From the NCBI GenBank assembly GCA_965117025.1, contig OZ220746.1, positions 806,001 through 870,000 of the forward strand: a stretch of 64,000 nucleotides of DNA, read 5' to 3'. The notes under the pieces are model-generated. The model was not told the origin of the DNA. It was given only the letters and a program-made list of their open reading frames with translations, and made no database searches. This DNA is from VXPQ01 sp965117025. Lineage in GTDB: Bacteria; Bacteroidota; Rhodothermia; Rhodothermales; VXPQ01. A program made the position numbers and the translations under genes. Of the stretch, positions 44,329 through 53,212 are shown in pieces (position 1 is the stretch's first letter; the number at the start of each line of letters is the position of its first letter).

Positions 44329-45264
44329 ATGGCTAAACTCACTGTTATCGGAGCCGGCAACGTCGGAGCCACCGTTGCCGATTGCGTCGCCAGAAAAGAC
44401 ATAGTGAACGAAGTGGTTCTCATCGACATCATAGAGGGTCTCCCGCAGGGAAAAGCACTCGACATGCAGGAATCCGCGCCTGTGCATGGTTTCGATACCC
44501 GCGTCACCGGAACCAATGCCTATGAAGACACGGCCGGATCAGATATTTGCGTGATTACGGCGGGACGGCCTCGCACGGCCGATATGTCGCGCGACGACCT
44601 GCTGGAACTGAACGCCAATATCGTCCGATCCGTTACCGAACGATTTGCGGCGGATAGCCCCGACGCCATCATTGTTGTGGTCTCTAATCCCCTCGACGCC
44701 ATGACATCCGTGGCGCATGCAGCCAGCGGGTTTCCTGCCCAACGGGTGATGGGCATGGCAGGCATACTGGACACGGCGCGGTACCGCACCTTCATCGCTC
44801 TGGAACTGGGCGTGTCGGTCCGTGATGTGCAGGCGCTGCTTCTTGGCGGGCATGGCGACTCGATGGTGCCGTTGCCCAGTTGCACCACCGTGGGCGGCAT
44901 TCCTCTGCCCGGGTTGCTTTCCCCGGAAAAGATCCATGCGATCGTCGAGCGGACAAAAGGCGGAGGCGGCGAAATCTCCAGACTCATGGGAGCTTCGGCC
45001 TGGTATGCGCCGGGCGCCTCTGCCGCAGCAATGGTTGAATCCGTCATGAAAAATCTTTCCCGTGTGCTGCCCTGCGCCGTGCAACCCTCGGGACAATACG
45101 GTCTGAGCGACCTGTTTATCGGCTTGCCGGCCCGGCTTGGACGAAACGGCGTGGAAGATATCCTCGAAGTCGGCCTCTCCAACGAGGAACAGGCCTTGCT
45201 CGACGCCTCTGCAGAACATGTGCGGCGCAACCTGGAAGTGCTCCGGCAAAAAGGGTTCATGTAA
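44329..45264 (+). CDS. mdh: Malate dehydrogenase
   Basis: The enzyme interconverts malate and oxaloacetate with NAD in the citric acid cycle. The product is 311 residues from the ATG at 44329 (MAKLTVIGAGNVGATVADCV). The nucleotide-binding loop is GAGNVG, and the acidic residue in VVLIDIIEGLPQGKALDM specifies NAD. The substrate arginines are in TAGRPRTADMSRDDLL and VSNPLDAMT, and the catalytic pair in LLLGGHGDSMVPL. This is the lactate-dehydrogenase-like MDH type common in Bacteroidota. The frame is open to 44182, but the upstream part shows no similarity. Confidence 0.95.
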   Translation: MAKLTVIGAGNVGATVADCVARKDIVNEVVLIDIIEGLPQGKALDMQESAPVHGFDTRVTGTNAYEDTAGSDICVITAGRPRTADMSRDDLLELNANIVRSVTERFAADSPDAIIVVVSNPLDAMTSVAHAASGFPAQRVMGMAGILDTARYRTFIALELGVSVRDVQALLLGGHGDSMVPLPSCTTVGGIPLPGLLSPEKIHAIVERTKGGGGEISRLMGASAWYAPGASAAAMVESVMKNLSRVLPCAVQPSGQYGLSDLFIGLPARLGRNGVEDILEVGLSNEEQALLDASAEHVRRNLEVLRQKGFM

Positions 45265-45369
45265 CGTGCTTGCCGGTTCCGAACCGGACATTCCGGCGAA
45301 CGGACGGATCAGGCGGGTGTATGGGGGAGCGGATTGCCTGTCCGGATAAAGTTCCCTGCACCCGGCGGC

Positions 45370-45398
45370 TTGAATCTGCACCGAAATTGCCTTATATT
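45370..45398 (+). promoter_or_regulatory. Candidate sigma-70-like promoter before ECF sigma gene
   Basis: TTGAAT at 45370-45375 and TATATT at 45393-45398 are spaced by exactly 17 bases. Transcription would start near 45405, about 80 bp before the sigma factor start. A CCGGTTCCGAACCGG palindrome just after mdh (near 45270) has no T-tract and is not called a terminator. Confidence 0.45.
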
Positions 45399-45485
45399 AG
45401 CAGGATAGGCTTGTTTTTGCCTAATAGAAGCAACTATCAAGCACCGGGACAAGGAATTCCCCGGTAAAACCCGACAGTACAGGAC

Positions 45486-46148
45486 GTGGCGGTATTGCAG
45501 AAAAAGATCGTAACGAAAACTTCGCGGAGCGCTTTAGGAAAACGGCAGTCGGCCCTCGCCGAAATGACGGATGAGGATTTGATGTCGCAGTTCCAGGCAG
45601 GTTCCGTCGCGGCGTTCAATATTCTGGTCGAGCGATATTCGGAGCGGCTAACCCATTACCTGTACGGTTTTCTCGGAGATATGCGCCGCTGCGAAGACCT
45701 GTTGCAGGAAACATTCCTGCGCGTGTACCGCAATCGGCACTCGTACCGCCGGATCGCCAAGTTTTCGACCTGGCTCTATACGATCGCGGGAAATCTGGCG
45801 CGCTCGGAGTACCGCAAGCGCAAACGCCGCCGTCTCTACTCGATCCAGAGCGTAAACCGCGATAACGAAGAGTACGAGATGCAGTTGCCGGACGAATCGT
45901 TCGCTCCCGACAAGCATGCGGAGAGCATCATTCAGGACAAGTACATTCAGCAGGCGCTGGATGATATTCCTGCATCGTTCCGGGAAGTGGTCGTACTGCG
46001 CGATGTGCAGCAACTCGCTTACGACGAAATCGCAGAAATCACCGGGTTGCCGATGGGCACGGTCAAAAGCCGCATCAACCGCGGCCGGACCAAACTCCAG
46101 ACGCTTCTGAAGGACGTCTACCCCTTTTACGAGCCGGCTACGGCCTGA
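45486..46148 (+). CDS. ECF-type RNA polymerase sigma factor
   Basis: The product directs RNA polymerase to a specific promoter set, often for cell-envelope stress. It has 220 residues from a GTG at 45486; an ATG at 45564 (MTDEDLMSQFQAGSVAAFNI) would give the usual family N terminus and is a good alternative. Region 2 has RCEDLLQETFLRVYRNRHSY and FSTWLYTIAGNLARSEYRKR. Region 4 has LDDIPASFREVVVLRDVQQL and MGTVKSRINRGRTKL. No anti-sigma factor gene is adjacent. A strong intrinsic terminator follows 33 bp after the stop. Confidence 0.93.
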   Translation: MAVLQKKIVTKTSRSALGKRQSALAEMTDEDLMSQFQAGSVAAFNILVERYSERLTHYLYGFLGDMRRCEDLLQETFLRVYRNRHSYRRIAKFSTWLYTIAGNLARSEYRKRKRRRLYSIQSVNRDNEEYEMQLPDESFAPDKHAESIIQDKYIQQALDDIPASFREVVVLRDVQQLAYDEIAEITGLPMGTVKSRINRGRTKLQTLLKDVYPFYEPATA

Positions 46149-46181
46149 GGCCAGGCCCTGATCGGTTTCATGTTTTTCCCG

Positions 46182-46216
46182 ACCGGCACTGTCATTCCCG
46201 ACAGTGCCGGTTTTTT
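46182..46216 (+). terminator. Intrinsic terminator after ECF sigma gene
   Basis: The stem arms are ACCGGCACTGTC (46182-46193) and GACAGTGCCGGT (46200-46211), twelve perfect pairs with a six-base loop ATTCCC, followed by a run of T to 46216. It ends the sigma factor transcript and separates it from the convergent micro-gene at 46241-46333. Confidence 0.9.
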
Positions 46217-46240
46217 ACAGGATACTGATATCGGATCCTG

Positions 46241-46333
46241 TCAGGTAAGCGTGGCAATCAGCAGCATTGCAGCAACAAAGATCACGAGAATGCCCACCGC
46301 CATGACAATTTCTCTTTTGCGGCGTTTGTTCAT
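46241..46333 (-). CDS. 30-aa predicted membrane micro-protein
   Basis: The reading frame encodes MNKRRKREIVMAVGILVIF followed by VAAMLLIATLT and a TGA stop. It has a positively charged N terminus and one membrane-spanning helix, so the N terminus should face the cytoplasm. The Shine-Dalgarno sequence TAGGGGGG stands 5-6 bases before the ATG, far stronger than those of the neighbours, where ribosome sites are weak. It lies 43 bp after the stop of the aminotransferase fusion gene, probably on the same transcript. I know no homologue. Its size means automated annotation would miss it. Confidence 0.65.
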   Translation of the reverse strand: MNKRRKREIVMAVGILVIFVAAMLLIATLT

Positions 46334-46376
46334 GAATGCCCCCCTAAGACGGAAAATGCATGTCGCGTAGTAAAGA

Positions 46377-49300
46377 TCAAGGTCGCTTTTCCGCCAACGA
46401 ATCGCAAGCGACGGCGGCACGTACGAAATCTTCGTTCAGGATCCGGTCCAGCGTTTCCACATACCGGGCCACCCCGGAAGCCTCTATAACCATGGGAGGC
46501 TTAATTTTGAGCACATTGCCGTACGGCCCGTCCACGCTGGCAAGAATGCCCGATTCGCGCATCCGCTCCACCACATAGGACCCCGCCTCGCCTGCAGGTT
46601 CTTTAGATGTCCGGTTGGCAACGAGTTCCACGCCCAGGAAAAGTCCGTGGCCGCGTACGTCTCCAACCATCTCGTGTATTCCGGCAAGCGACGTCAACCC
46701 ATGGAGGAATTGCTCACCCCTTTCAAGCGCACACTGCATAAGATCTTCCTCCTCGATCACATCCAGCACGGCCAACCCCGCCGCGCAGGAAGCCGGACTG
46801 CCGCCGAAGGTATTGAAATATTCCATCCCGGTGTCGAAGGACCGCGCCAATTCCGGGGTGGTCACGACGGCGCCTAACGGATATCCGTTGCCGATGGGCT
46901 TGCCCATCGTTACGATATCCGGAACGGCGCCTTGCAACTCGAAGGCCCAGAACGCATCTCCCATGCGTCCGAACCCGGTCTGTACTTCGTCGGCAATGCA
47001 TACGGCGCCCGCATCCCGGGCTGCATCGAATGCCTTGCGGAGATACCCATCCGGGAAGAATACTTGCCCGGCGCATCCCATTGCCGACTCAGCCATAAAG
47101 GCAGCCACCCCATCAGACGCACCGGCCAGCGTGCGGCGAAGCAGCGTCGCATGATCGTCGGCGGAACCGGAATGCCGGTACGGATCAGGCGTGGGTACGA
47201 TATGCACATGCGCAGGACGCCCCTCGCCGCCCTTCCCGTCGAACTTGTATGAACTGATGGCGATCAGCGACGACAGGTGGCCGTGATAGGCCTGTGCTAT
47301 CGCCGCCACATCCCGGAATCCGGTATGGGCGCGGGCAATGCGCAGCGCCAGATCGTTCGCCTCACTCCCGCTGTTTACGAAAAAACATACGGACAGCGGA
47401 TCCGGAAGCCGGGCCGCAAGGCGTTCCGCATAGCGGCTCAGTTCGTCGTAAAGATAGCGCGTGTTCGTGTTCAGCACCTGTAACCGGCGCGCCACCGCCT
47501 CCGCCACACGGGGATGTGCATGGCCCACATGGGCCACATTGTTGACCGTATCGAGAAAAGGCTGTCCGTTCTCGTCGTACAGCTGCGCCATATACCCCCG
47601 GTGTATGCACAAGGGCGCCCGGTACGAAACGCTTAGCGACGGAGCGATACGCTCCCTGCGGCGGGCCAGCAACTCCGGGGCATCCGGCGAGAAAGGCGCC
47701 CGGGTATCGCTGGAAAGCCCCAGCAAATCGGACGGATCCGGCGAAACGGCCATCCAGACTTCCCGGCACCACGGCGTCGCCACGCCGGGAAACGCTCCCT
47801 CGATATCCATCCGATCCGCTATGATCTGAACATGCACGTGCGGCGCCCACTCACCGTTTTCGTCCGAAGTCCCGATCTCGGCGATTTTTTCTCCGGCCCG
47901 CACTACCGAGCCAACCTCCAACCCCTTGATGGAGATTCGGGACAAGTGGCCGTACAGCGTATGAAACACCGGGCCGTCTTCCGGGACATGTTCGAGCACC
48001 ACGGTGGGACCGTAGTCATAGGGATTATCGTAATCCGCCACGCTGCGCACCACTCCGTCGAGCGGCGCAAAAACAGGACTCCCCGGCGGCTGGAACAAAT
48101 CCACCCCCAGATGCACCGTGCGCATCTGCGACTCCGTCCTGAACTGCCCGCCCCGGTACACAAGGCGCACTTCAGCGTACCTCCCAACGCCGACCCCCGC
48201 TCCTTCCTCACGCATCCTGTGCTGGATATGCCGGGCTGACCGCTCCGGATCCGACGGGTTTCTGAAGGTCCATTCCGAACTCTGCGTACTGAAATCGAAC
48301 GTCACCGCCTTGGGAGGCGACGCAGCAACCACAGGGGCGAACGTCCCCTTGCGGGGGCGGCACCAGGCAGCGGTGCGGGCGCCGTCAGGGCACGGTTCGT
48401 ATCCGCAGGCATGCCGGAACACATATTCCGCAAGCCGCGGAGGAATATCGCTGAGGAGCACAAGCGTTCGAAGCGCAGGCTCCCGGCTGACCGACAGATA
48501 GGCATTGTCCGGTTCCATACGCTGCTGGTGTGCCGACATGCACACGCTGACGCACAACCGCATGGCAAGAAAGGGAAACAGTACGCTCGCATCGTACTCG
48601 TCGAGCGGAAATTCCCGGTGACAACCGGCCGCGATGACGGAGGCGGCGCGAAGCGGATCGGCCATGTCAAGCACGCCGTAGGCCGCGGCAACGGCCACAT
48701 CGGCCACCGCGAACGAAACAAGCGTGTCCCCGAAGTCGATCAGTCCGGTGATCCGGCGATTCCGGTGCTCCGGGCCATTGACAAGCACATTCCAATCGTT
48801 CGCATCGTGGTGTACTACACTCCGGCGCAACCGGTCGCCGCAGCGAGCCTGCGCATCCCGGAAAAGCCGCAGAAACGGTTCGACGAGCGCGCGTTCGCCT
48901 GCCTCCAGAAATTCCAGCCGCCCGGCAACAGTCTCTGCGGCGCAGGCCATATCCCAGACCAGCGAACGTTCAAGCGCGGGGTGTCTGAAATCCGCCAGCG
49001 CAGAGGACATCCGCCCTGCGAACCGCCCAAGGTCGGACAACAAATCGAGGGAGCGCGGGCGTACCGACGCAAGCGGCACGCCGGGCAACCAGGAAAGAAG
49101 TCGCGCAAGATGCCGGCGGCCCTCCCGATCAGACAGGTGTACGATATCCTCCCCGTCGAGTGCCGGAACGACCAAAGGCACAGCCAGTCCGTGTTCTGCA
49201 AGACGCTGCATAACGGCATGATGCGCCTGCAAAACCTGTCCGTCCTCGAGCGCATGAGCGATCTTGAATACAAAGGAAGGCTCGCTGGACGAGGAACTGC

Positions 49301-49484
49301 GGGGCGATCCGTTTCGGTCGCCGGTGTACACGGCGAAATTGAGGTCGCGGTCACTGGGCAGGGTTTCGAGACGAGCGGACACGCCATACCGCTCGGCAAG
49401 AATCCGGCATACCGTGTCCGGGTGAAAACGGGGCCGGTGACGGGCAATGTCGTTGACCTCGCGGGGCACGGCATCCTCGCTCAT
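46377..49484 (-). CDS. Kinase-like / M23 peptidase / class-III aminotransferase fusion
   Basis: The 1035-residue product has three domains. Residues 20-340 are an APH/choline-kinase-like fold with VVHHDANDWN (Asp227, Asn232) and GLIDFGD (Asp250). Residues 440-560 are an M23/LytM-type domain with all zinc-ligand motifs: HLGVD (His458, Asp462) and HVHV (His549, His551). Residues 610-1035 are a PLP aminotransferase with NSGSEANDLALR, ADEVQTGFGRMG and Lys862 in MGKPIGNGYPLGA. The last domain resembles the ethanolamine-phosphate and phosphohydroxylysine phospho-lyases. The ATG at 49484 overlaps the upstream stop by 4 bp. A kinase followed by a phospho-lyase on one amino alcohol is an attractive guess; the reaction is not shown. 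Confidence 0.85.
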   Translation of the reverse strand: MSEDAVPREVNDIARHRPRFHPDTVCRILAERYGVSARLETLPSDRDLNFAVYTGDRNGSPRSSSSSEPSFVFKIAHALEDGQVLQAHHAVMQRLAEHGLAVPLVVPALDGEDIVHLSDREGRRHLARLLSWLPGVPLASVRPRSLDLLSDLGRFAGRMSSALADFRHPALERSLVWDMACAAETVAGRLEFLEAGERALVEPFLRLFRDAQARCGDRLRRSVVHHDANDWNVLVNGPEHRNRRITGLIDFGDTLVSFAVADVAVAAAYGVLDMADPLRAASVIAAGCHREFPLDEYDASVLFPFLAMRLCVSVCMSAHQQRMEPDNAYLSVSREPALRTLVLLSDIPPRLAEYVFRHACGYEPCPDGARTAAWCRPRKGTFAPVVAASPPKAVTFDFSTQSSEWTFRNPSDPERSARHIQHRMREEGAGVGVGRYAEVRLVYRGGQFRTESQMRTVHLGVDLFQPPGSPVFAPLDGVVRSVADYDNPYDYGPTVVLEHVPEDGPVFHTLYGHLSRISIKGLEVGSVVRAGEKIAEIGTSDENGEWAPHVHVQIIADRMDIEGAFPGVATPWCREVWMAVSPDPSDLLGLSSDTRAPFSPDAPELLARRRERIAPSLSVSYRAPLCIHRGYMAQLYDENGQPFLDTVNNVAHVGHAHPRVAEAVARRLQVLNTNTRYLYDELSRYAERLAARLPDPLSVCFFVNSGSEANDLALRIARAHTGFRDVAAIAQAYHGHLSSLIAISSYKFDGKGGEGRPAHVHIVPTPDPYRHSGSADDHATLLRRTLAGASDGVAAFMAESAMGCAGQVFFPDGYLRKAFDAARDAGAVCIADEVQTGFGRMGDAFWAFELQGAVPDIVTMGKPIGNGYPLGAVVTTPELARSFDTGMEYFNTFGGSPASCAAGLAVLDVIEEEDLMQCALERGEQFLHGLTSLAGIHEMVGDVRGHGLFLGVELVANRTSKEPAGEAGSYVVERMRESGILASVDGPYGNVLKIKPPMVIEASGVARYVETLDRILNEDFVRAAVACDSLAEKRP

Positions 49485-50533
49485 GGCGCAGGCTGGAAAG
49501 AAATGCGTGCGATACGCCCTTCGGGCCCCACCATCCATACGGCGTCCGAGCCCGCCGCGTCCACGCTCCACCACGTCAGCGAATCGAGCGGCGACCAGGT
49601 TTGCGCATCGTCCATCGAAAAGGCCGCCCCGCCCGGCCCCGCCGCCACAATAATCCCGCCGGGAACATACGCCGCGCCATACACCGCCCCCGGAAACCCG
49701 GGAGAGGAGGCAAGCCGCCAGGTAACCCCGCCATCTTCCGTGACCGCAGTATTCTGCTGTACAGCCTCCGGGTCAGTGATATCCCCGCCCAATGCAACGC
49801 CATGCTGCGCATCCCGGAAAGCCAGCGTGGTCACGCCTGCCGCCTCCCCGCCCGGCAGAGGTACGTCACTGCTTGTCCAGGCGCTGTCCCGACGTTCGTT
49901 CCTGAGTACACGCGGCATCGCCGCATTGCCGGTCCCGATAAGCACCGTCTGGTCATCAAGCACAATCAAACAGGTCCCGCTCGCGGCAAAACCGCCCTCG
50001 TCCGGCTGTGCGGGTGGAAGCGTTTCTCCGGGCAGTATACGCCAGGCATCGCCATCCTCCGTATGCAGGAGGGGGAATTGCCCGTCTACCGCATCGCTGA
50101 ATGCAAACCCCGATCCGTCTTCCCGAAAATCGAAACAATCGAAAAACGCCTCATCTATCTGGTTCCGGAAGAGTATTTCCCACGAAGCGCCCCGGTCAAC
50201 AGTCCGGTAAATGCGCGAATCCTCTCCCGACCCGATGCTGAGAAGCCAGGCCGTATCGAGGCTCACGGCATGCACATCCCGGAACTGGAGACTGTCGGCG
50301 CCGGGCACCGTGCCGGCATGCCAGGTAGCGCCGCCGTCATCGGTCCACGCATAGCTTCCTCCCGTGCCCGCCGCCCATACAATGCGATCGGATACCGCAT
50401 GCAACCCGATGAGGAGTGCATCCGTCCCTGATTCCTGCATGTGCAGCACCGGAACGACCGGTCCCTCCCCGGACGAGCCGCACCCCGCACACGCAAAAAC
50501 GAGAAGGGGAAGCAGAAAGTGAGATCGGAACAT
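49481..50533 (-). CDS. YCF48-like beta-propeller lipoprotein
   Basis: This 350-residue exported protein has a lipoprotein signal (LLPLLVFACAGCGSS). The mature part contains repeated BNR/YCF48 blades: YAWTDDGGATWHAG, IYRTVDRGASWEILF, AVTEDGGVTWRLA and FSMDDAQTWSPL, each with the Asp-box-like D.G.TW pattern. This predicts a beta-propeller of about six or seven blades. Such proteins bind other proteins or glycans; no enzymatic residues are evident. The stop codon overlaps the start of the aminotransferase fusion gene by 4 bp, so the two are translated together. It is divergent from the choice-of-anchor B gene. Confidence 0.8.
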   Translation of the reverse strand: MFRSHFLLPLLVFACAGCGSSGEGPVVPVLHMQESGTDALLIGLHAVSDRIVWAAGTGGSYAWTDDGGATWHAGTVPGADSLQFRDVHAVSLDTAWLLSIGSGEDSRIYRTVDRGASWEILFRNQIDEAFFDCFDFREDGSGFAFSDAVDGQFPLLHTEDGDAWRILPGETLPPAQPDEGGFAASGTCLIVLDDQTVLIGTGNAAMPRVLRNERRDSAWTSSDVPLPGGEAAGVTTLAFRDAQHGVALGGDITDPEAVQQNTAVTEDGGVTWRLASSPGFPGAVYGAAYVPGGIIVAAGPGGAAFSMDDAQTWSPLDSLTWWSVDAAGSDAVWMVGPEGRIARISFQPAP

Positions 50534-50743
50534 AAAGTACCCCTGAAAAACGACGAACGCCGTAGAGTAATTAATTACAGGATACGGAGTTTCCTGTGGA
50601 ACGAAAATAATATCCGCTCATAGCATATTGGCTTATATTTTTTCGCATAGCGTTTGCAGGGTTCAGGACCCATCCGGCGCTGCACGTACGGCGTTATGCC
50701 AAAACCTTCGGATCGCCACCCATCCACCACATCTTTCGAAACC

Positions 50744-53122
50744 ATGGCAACACAAAGCTATCGCATGCTTCTCGCTGCTTTCCTGACATCTATCTGCCTT
50801 GTCGGAACAGCGCATGCCCAGAAAGGATTCGGCAATGCCCTCCTTATTTCCGGAGACCGGATTTTTGTCGGAGAACCGGATAATCTGTACCGTCCCGGTA
50901 CGGTGTACATCTTTCATCAGGCAGACGGAGAATGGGTGCAGGAAGCCACGCTTACGGCGATGGACGCCGAAATGAATGATGGATTCGGAGGTAGTCTGGC
51001 CATTGAAGGCGATATGCTCGTCATCGGGTCGTCCGGCAGGGACGGCGAACCCGGCTCCGCACATGTATTCGAGCACATGGAAGACGGATGGATGCATCAG
51101 GCGGCCCTGTCAGGCGACGATGCCGGGCCCGACGATGCCTTCGGGATGGCGGTTGGGTTGAGTAACGGCGCCGTGTTCGTAGGAGCTCCGGCCGCCGATT
51201 CGTCCGCGGGAGCCGCCTATGTATTCGAACAGGACGACAGTGGAATGTGGATGCAGACCGCACGCCTTCTGGGAAGTGAAGTGAAAAAGGGCGGCCGTTT
51301 CGGAACAGCCATTGCCGCGGCAGAAGGACGCGCGTTCGTCGGAGCCCATGGTGGGGACGATGCGTCGGGTGGCGTATATCTGTTCGAGCGGGACGCTTCC
51401 TCCGGGGAATGGACCGAATCGCAACTATTGAAAGGCCGTGTTTCGGAAGAGGGCGACCGCTATGGCGCCGCCCTTGATCTGATGGGCGATGAGCTGCTTG
51501 TCGCCATTCCCCGGTTCGCCAACCGCGCAGGCGGCGCCATCATGTACGAAAGAGATGCGGAGTCGAACAGTTGGGCCTCGGCCATGCTGTTATTGCCGTT
51601 CGCAGCCACGAGCCCGCCGGGCTTTGGAACGGATATCGCGCTCGGCGGAAATGAAGTGTGGGGCGGTGCGCCGTTCGGAGCAGGCTTTCAGGGCGGTGTG
51701 TACCGGTTCGCAAAAGGCGAAGACGGCGCATACGGCAAATCCATGATGATCAGCCTTCCCGATCTGGAACGCGGTGATCTGTTCGGAGAAACGCTGGATG
51801 TCTCCGGGAATATCGCCGTGGTCGCTCTCAACAGGGCCGATTTCGGCGCAGGTGCGGTAGCCGTGTTCGAACACAGCGAGGAAAGCGGCTGGGAACATAG
51901 CGCCACGCTCCGCAGCCCGGCAGGCGGACTCGAAGCGGTCACGGGTGATATGGTAGACTGTTCGGAAGGCGCTGCCGGCGTTTTTTCCTGCGATATGGTG
52001 GACATGCTTGCGTTCCTCCCGATACGTGAGGTAGGCGGTGAGCGCGGCGTCCAGCTGAACGACATCTGGGGATGGACCGACCCGGAAAGCGGGCGGGAAT
52101 ATGCGCTGGTCGGACGAGTGGACGGCACATCGTTCGTGGACATCACAGACCCTTCGAACCCGGTGTATCTCGGCAACCTGCCAAAAACGGAAGGCACGCC
52201 GGGAGCTGTCTGGCGCGACATCAAGGTGTATAAGGACCACGCCTTCATCGTAGCCGACGCTGCCCAGGAACACGGTGTGCAGATATTCGACCTGACGCAA
52301 TTGCGCAATGTCAGCGATATGCCCATGACCTTTGAGGAAACGGCGCATTACGACGGAATCAACAGTGCGCACAACATCGTCATCAACACGGAGACCGGGT
52401 TTGCATACACCGTGGGCGGCCGGGCCGGCGGCGAAACCTGCGGAGGCGGACTGCACATGATCAATATCCAGGATCCGACCAATCCGACATTTGCCGGATG
52501 CTACTCCGCCTCGGGGACCGGACGCGCCGGTACAGGCTACACCCACGACGCGCAATGCCTCGTATACAACGGCCCGGACTCCGACTACGCAGGACGCGAA
52601 CTCTGCTTCGGCTCCAACGAAACGGCCCTGAATATCGCGGACGTCACGGACAAGGACGCCCCCGTCAGTGTAGCAACGGCAGCGTATCCCAGCGTATCCT
52701 ACACCCACCAGGGTTGGATCAGCGACGATCACCACTACTTCTTCGTGAACGACGAGCTGGATGAGATAAGCGGCAGCGTACCCGAAACCCGCACCCTCAT
52801 CTGGGACATCACCGACATAGACGACCCGCAACTCATCAAGGAGTACACATGGGGAAGCGAAGCGTCGGATCATAACCTGTACATCGACGGCAATCTGATG
52901 TACCAGTCGAATTATGTCAGCGGGCTCCGGATCCACGATGTGAGCGATCCCATGAACCCCCGCGAGGTGGGATATTTCGACACGATGCCGGTCGGCGATA
53001 ACTCTGCAGGTTTTGCAGGATCCTGGAGTAATTATCCGTTCTTCGAGAGCGGTACGATCGTGGTTTCCAGTATCGGCGAGGGCCTTTTCATCCTGAAGAA
53101 AAAGCAGGAACTGGGTCTTTAA
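50744..53122 (+). CDS. Choice-of-anchor B family protein with FG-GAP repeats
   Basis: The product is 792 residues from the ATG at 50744, which gives a signal peptide ending near GTAHA. The frame opens at 50654 but the added part is not signal-like. The N-terminal half (to about residue 400) holds FG-GAP beta-propeller blades such as FGGSLAIEGDMLVIGSSGRD and FGTAIAAAEGRAFVGAHGG. The C-terminal half matches choice-of-anchor B proteins: LNDIWGWTDPESGREYALVG, TSFVDITDPSNPVYLGNLP, VWRDIKVYKDHAFIVAD and VSYTHQGWISDDHHYFFVND. No C-terminal sorting domain is evident; the protein ends LFILKKKQELGL. It is secreted or surface-exposed and its ligand is unknown. Confidence 0.85.
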   Translation: MATQSYRMLLAAFLTSICLVGTAHAQKGFGNALLISGDRIFVGEPDNLYRPGTVYIFHQADGEWVQEATLTAMDAEMNDGFGGSLAIEGDMLVIGSSGRDGEPGSAHVFEHMEDGWMHQAALSGDDAGPDDAFGMAVGLSNGAVFVGAPAADSSAGAAYVFEQDDSGMWMQTARLLGSEVKKGGRFGTAIAAAEGRAFVGAHGGDDASGGVYLFERDASSGEWTESQLLKGRVSEEGDRYGAALDLMGDELLVAIPRFANRAGGAIMYERDAESNSWASAMLLLPFAATSPPGFGTDIALGGNEVWGGAPFGAGFQGGVYRFAKGEDGAYGKSMMISLPDLERGDLFGETLDVSGNIAVVALNRADFGAGAVAVFEHSEESGWEHSATLRSPAGGLEAVTGDMVDCSEGAAGVFSCDMVDMLAFLPIREVGGERGVQLNDIWGWTDPESGREYALVGRVDGTSFVDITDPSNPVYLGNLPKTEGTPGAVWRDIKVYKDHAFIVADAAQEHGVQIFDLTQLRNVSDMPMTFEETAHYDGINSAHNIVINTETGFAYTVGGRAGGETCGGGLHMINIQDPTNPTFAGCYSASGTGRAGTGYTHDAQCLVYNGPDSDYAGRELCFGSNETALNIADVTDKDAPVSVATAAYPSVSYTHQGWISDDHHYFFVNDELDEISGSVPETRTLIWDITDIDDPQLIKEYTWGSEASDHNLYIDGNLMYQSNYVSGLRIHDVSDPMNPREVGYFDTMPVGDNSAGFAGSWSNYPFFESGTIVVSSIGEGLFILKKKQELGL

Positions 53123-53134
53123 CGACACGCGGCG

Positions 53135-53195
53135 GCAAGCGGGTTGCCCACCGGCATGATGCATAGCCGGTGTACGCAGCCCGCTTGCTCTTTCC
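53135..53195 (+). terminator. Terminator-like nested hairpin
   Basis: The outer arms GCAAGCGGG (53135-53143) and CCCGCTTGC (53180-53188) enclose an inner stem CACCGGC/GCCGGTG. A short pyrimidine stretch TCTTTCC follows. It lies 12 bp after the choice-of-anchor B stop codon and 18 bp before the next start. The T-run is weak, so it may attenuate rather than stop transcription. Confidence 0.5.
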
Positions 53196-53212
53196 ATTAT
53201 CCGACAGGTTTC

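Noticed and set aside
45265..45300. CCGGTTCCGAACCGG hairpin after mdh as a terminator
   Set aside because: The stem is good but no T-run follows, so it is not called.
50567..50578. GTAATTAATTAC palindrome between the divergent propeller genes
   Set aside because: It is 12 bp of A/T-rich sequence with no second copy; chance occurrence is plausible.
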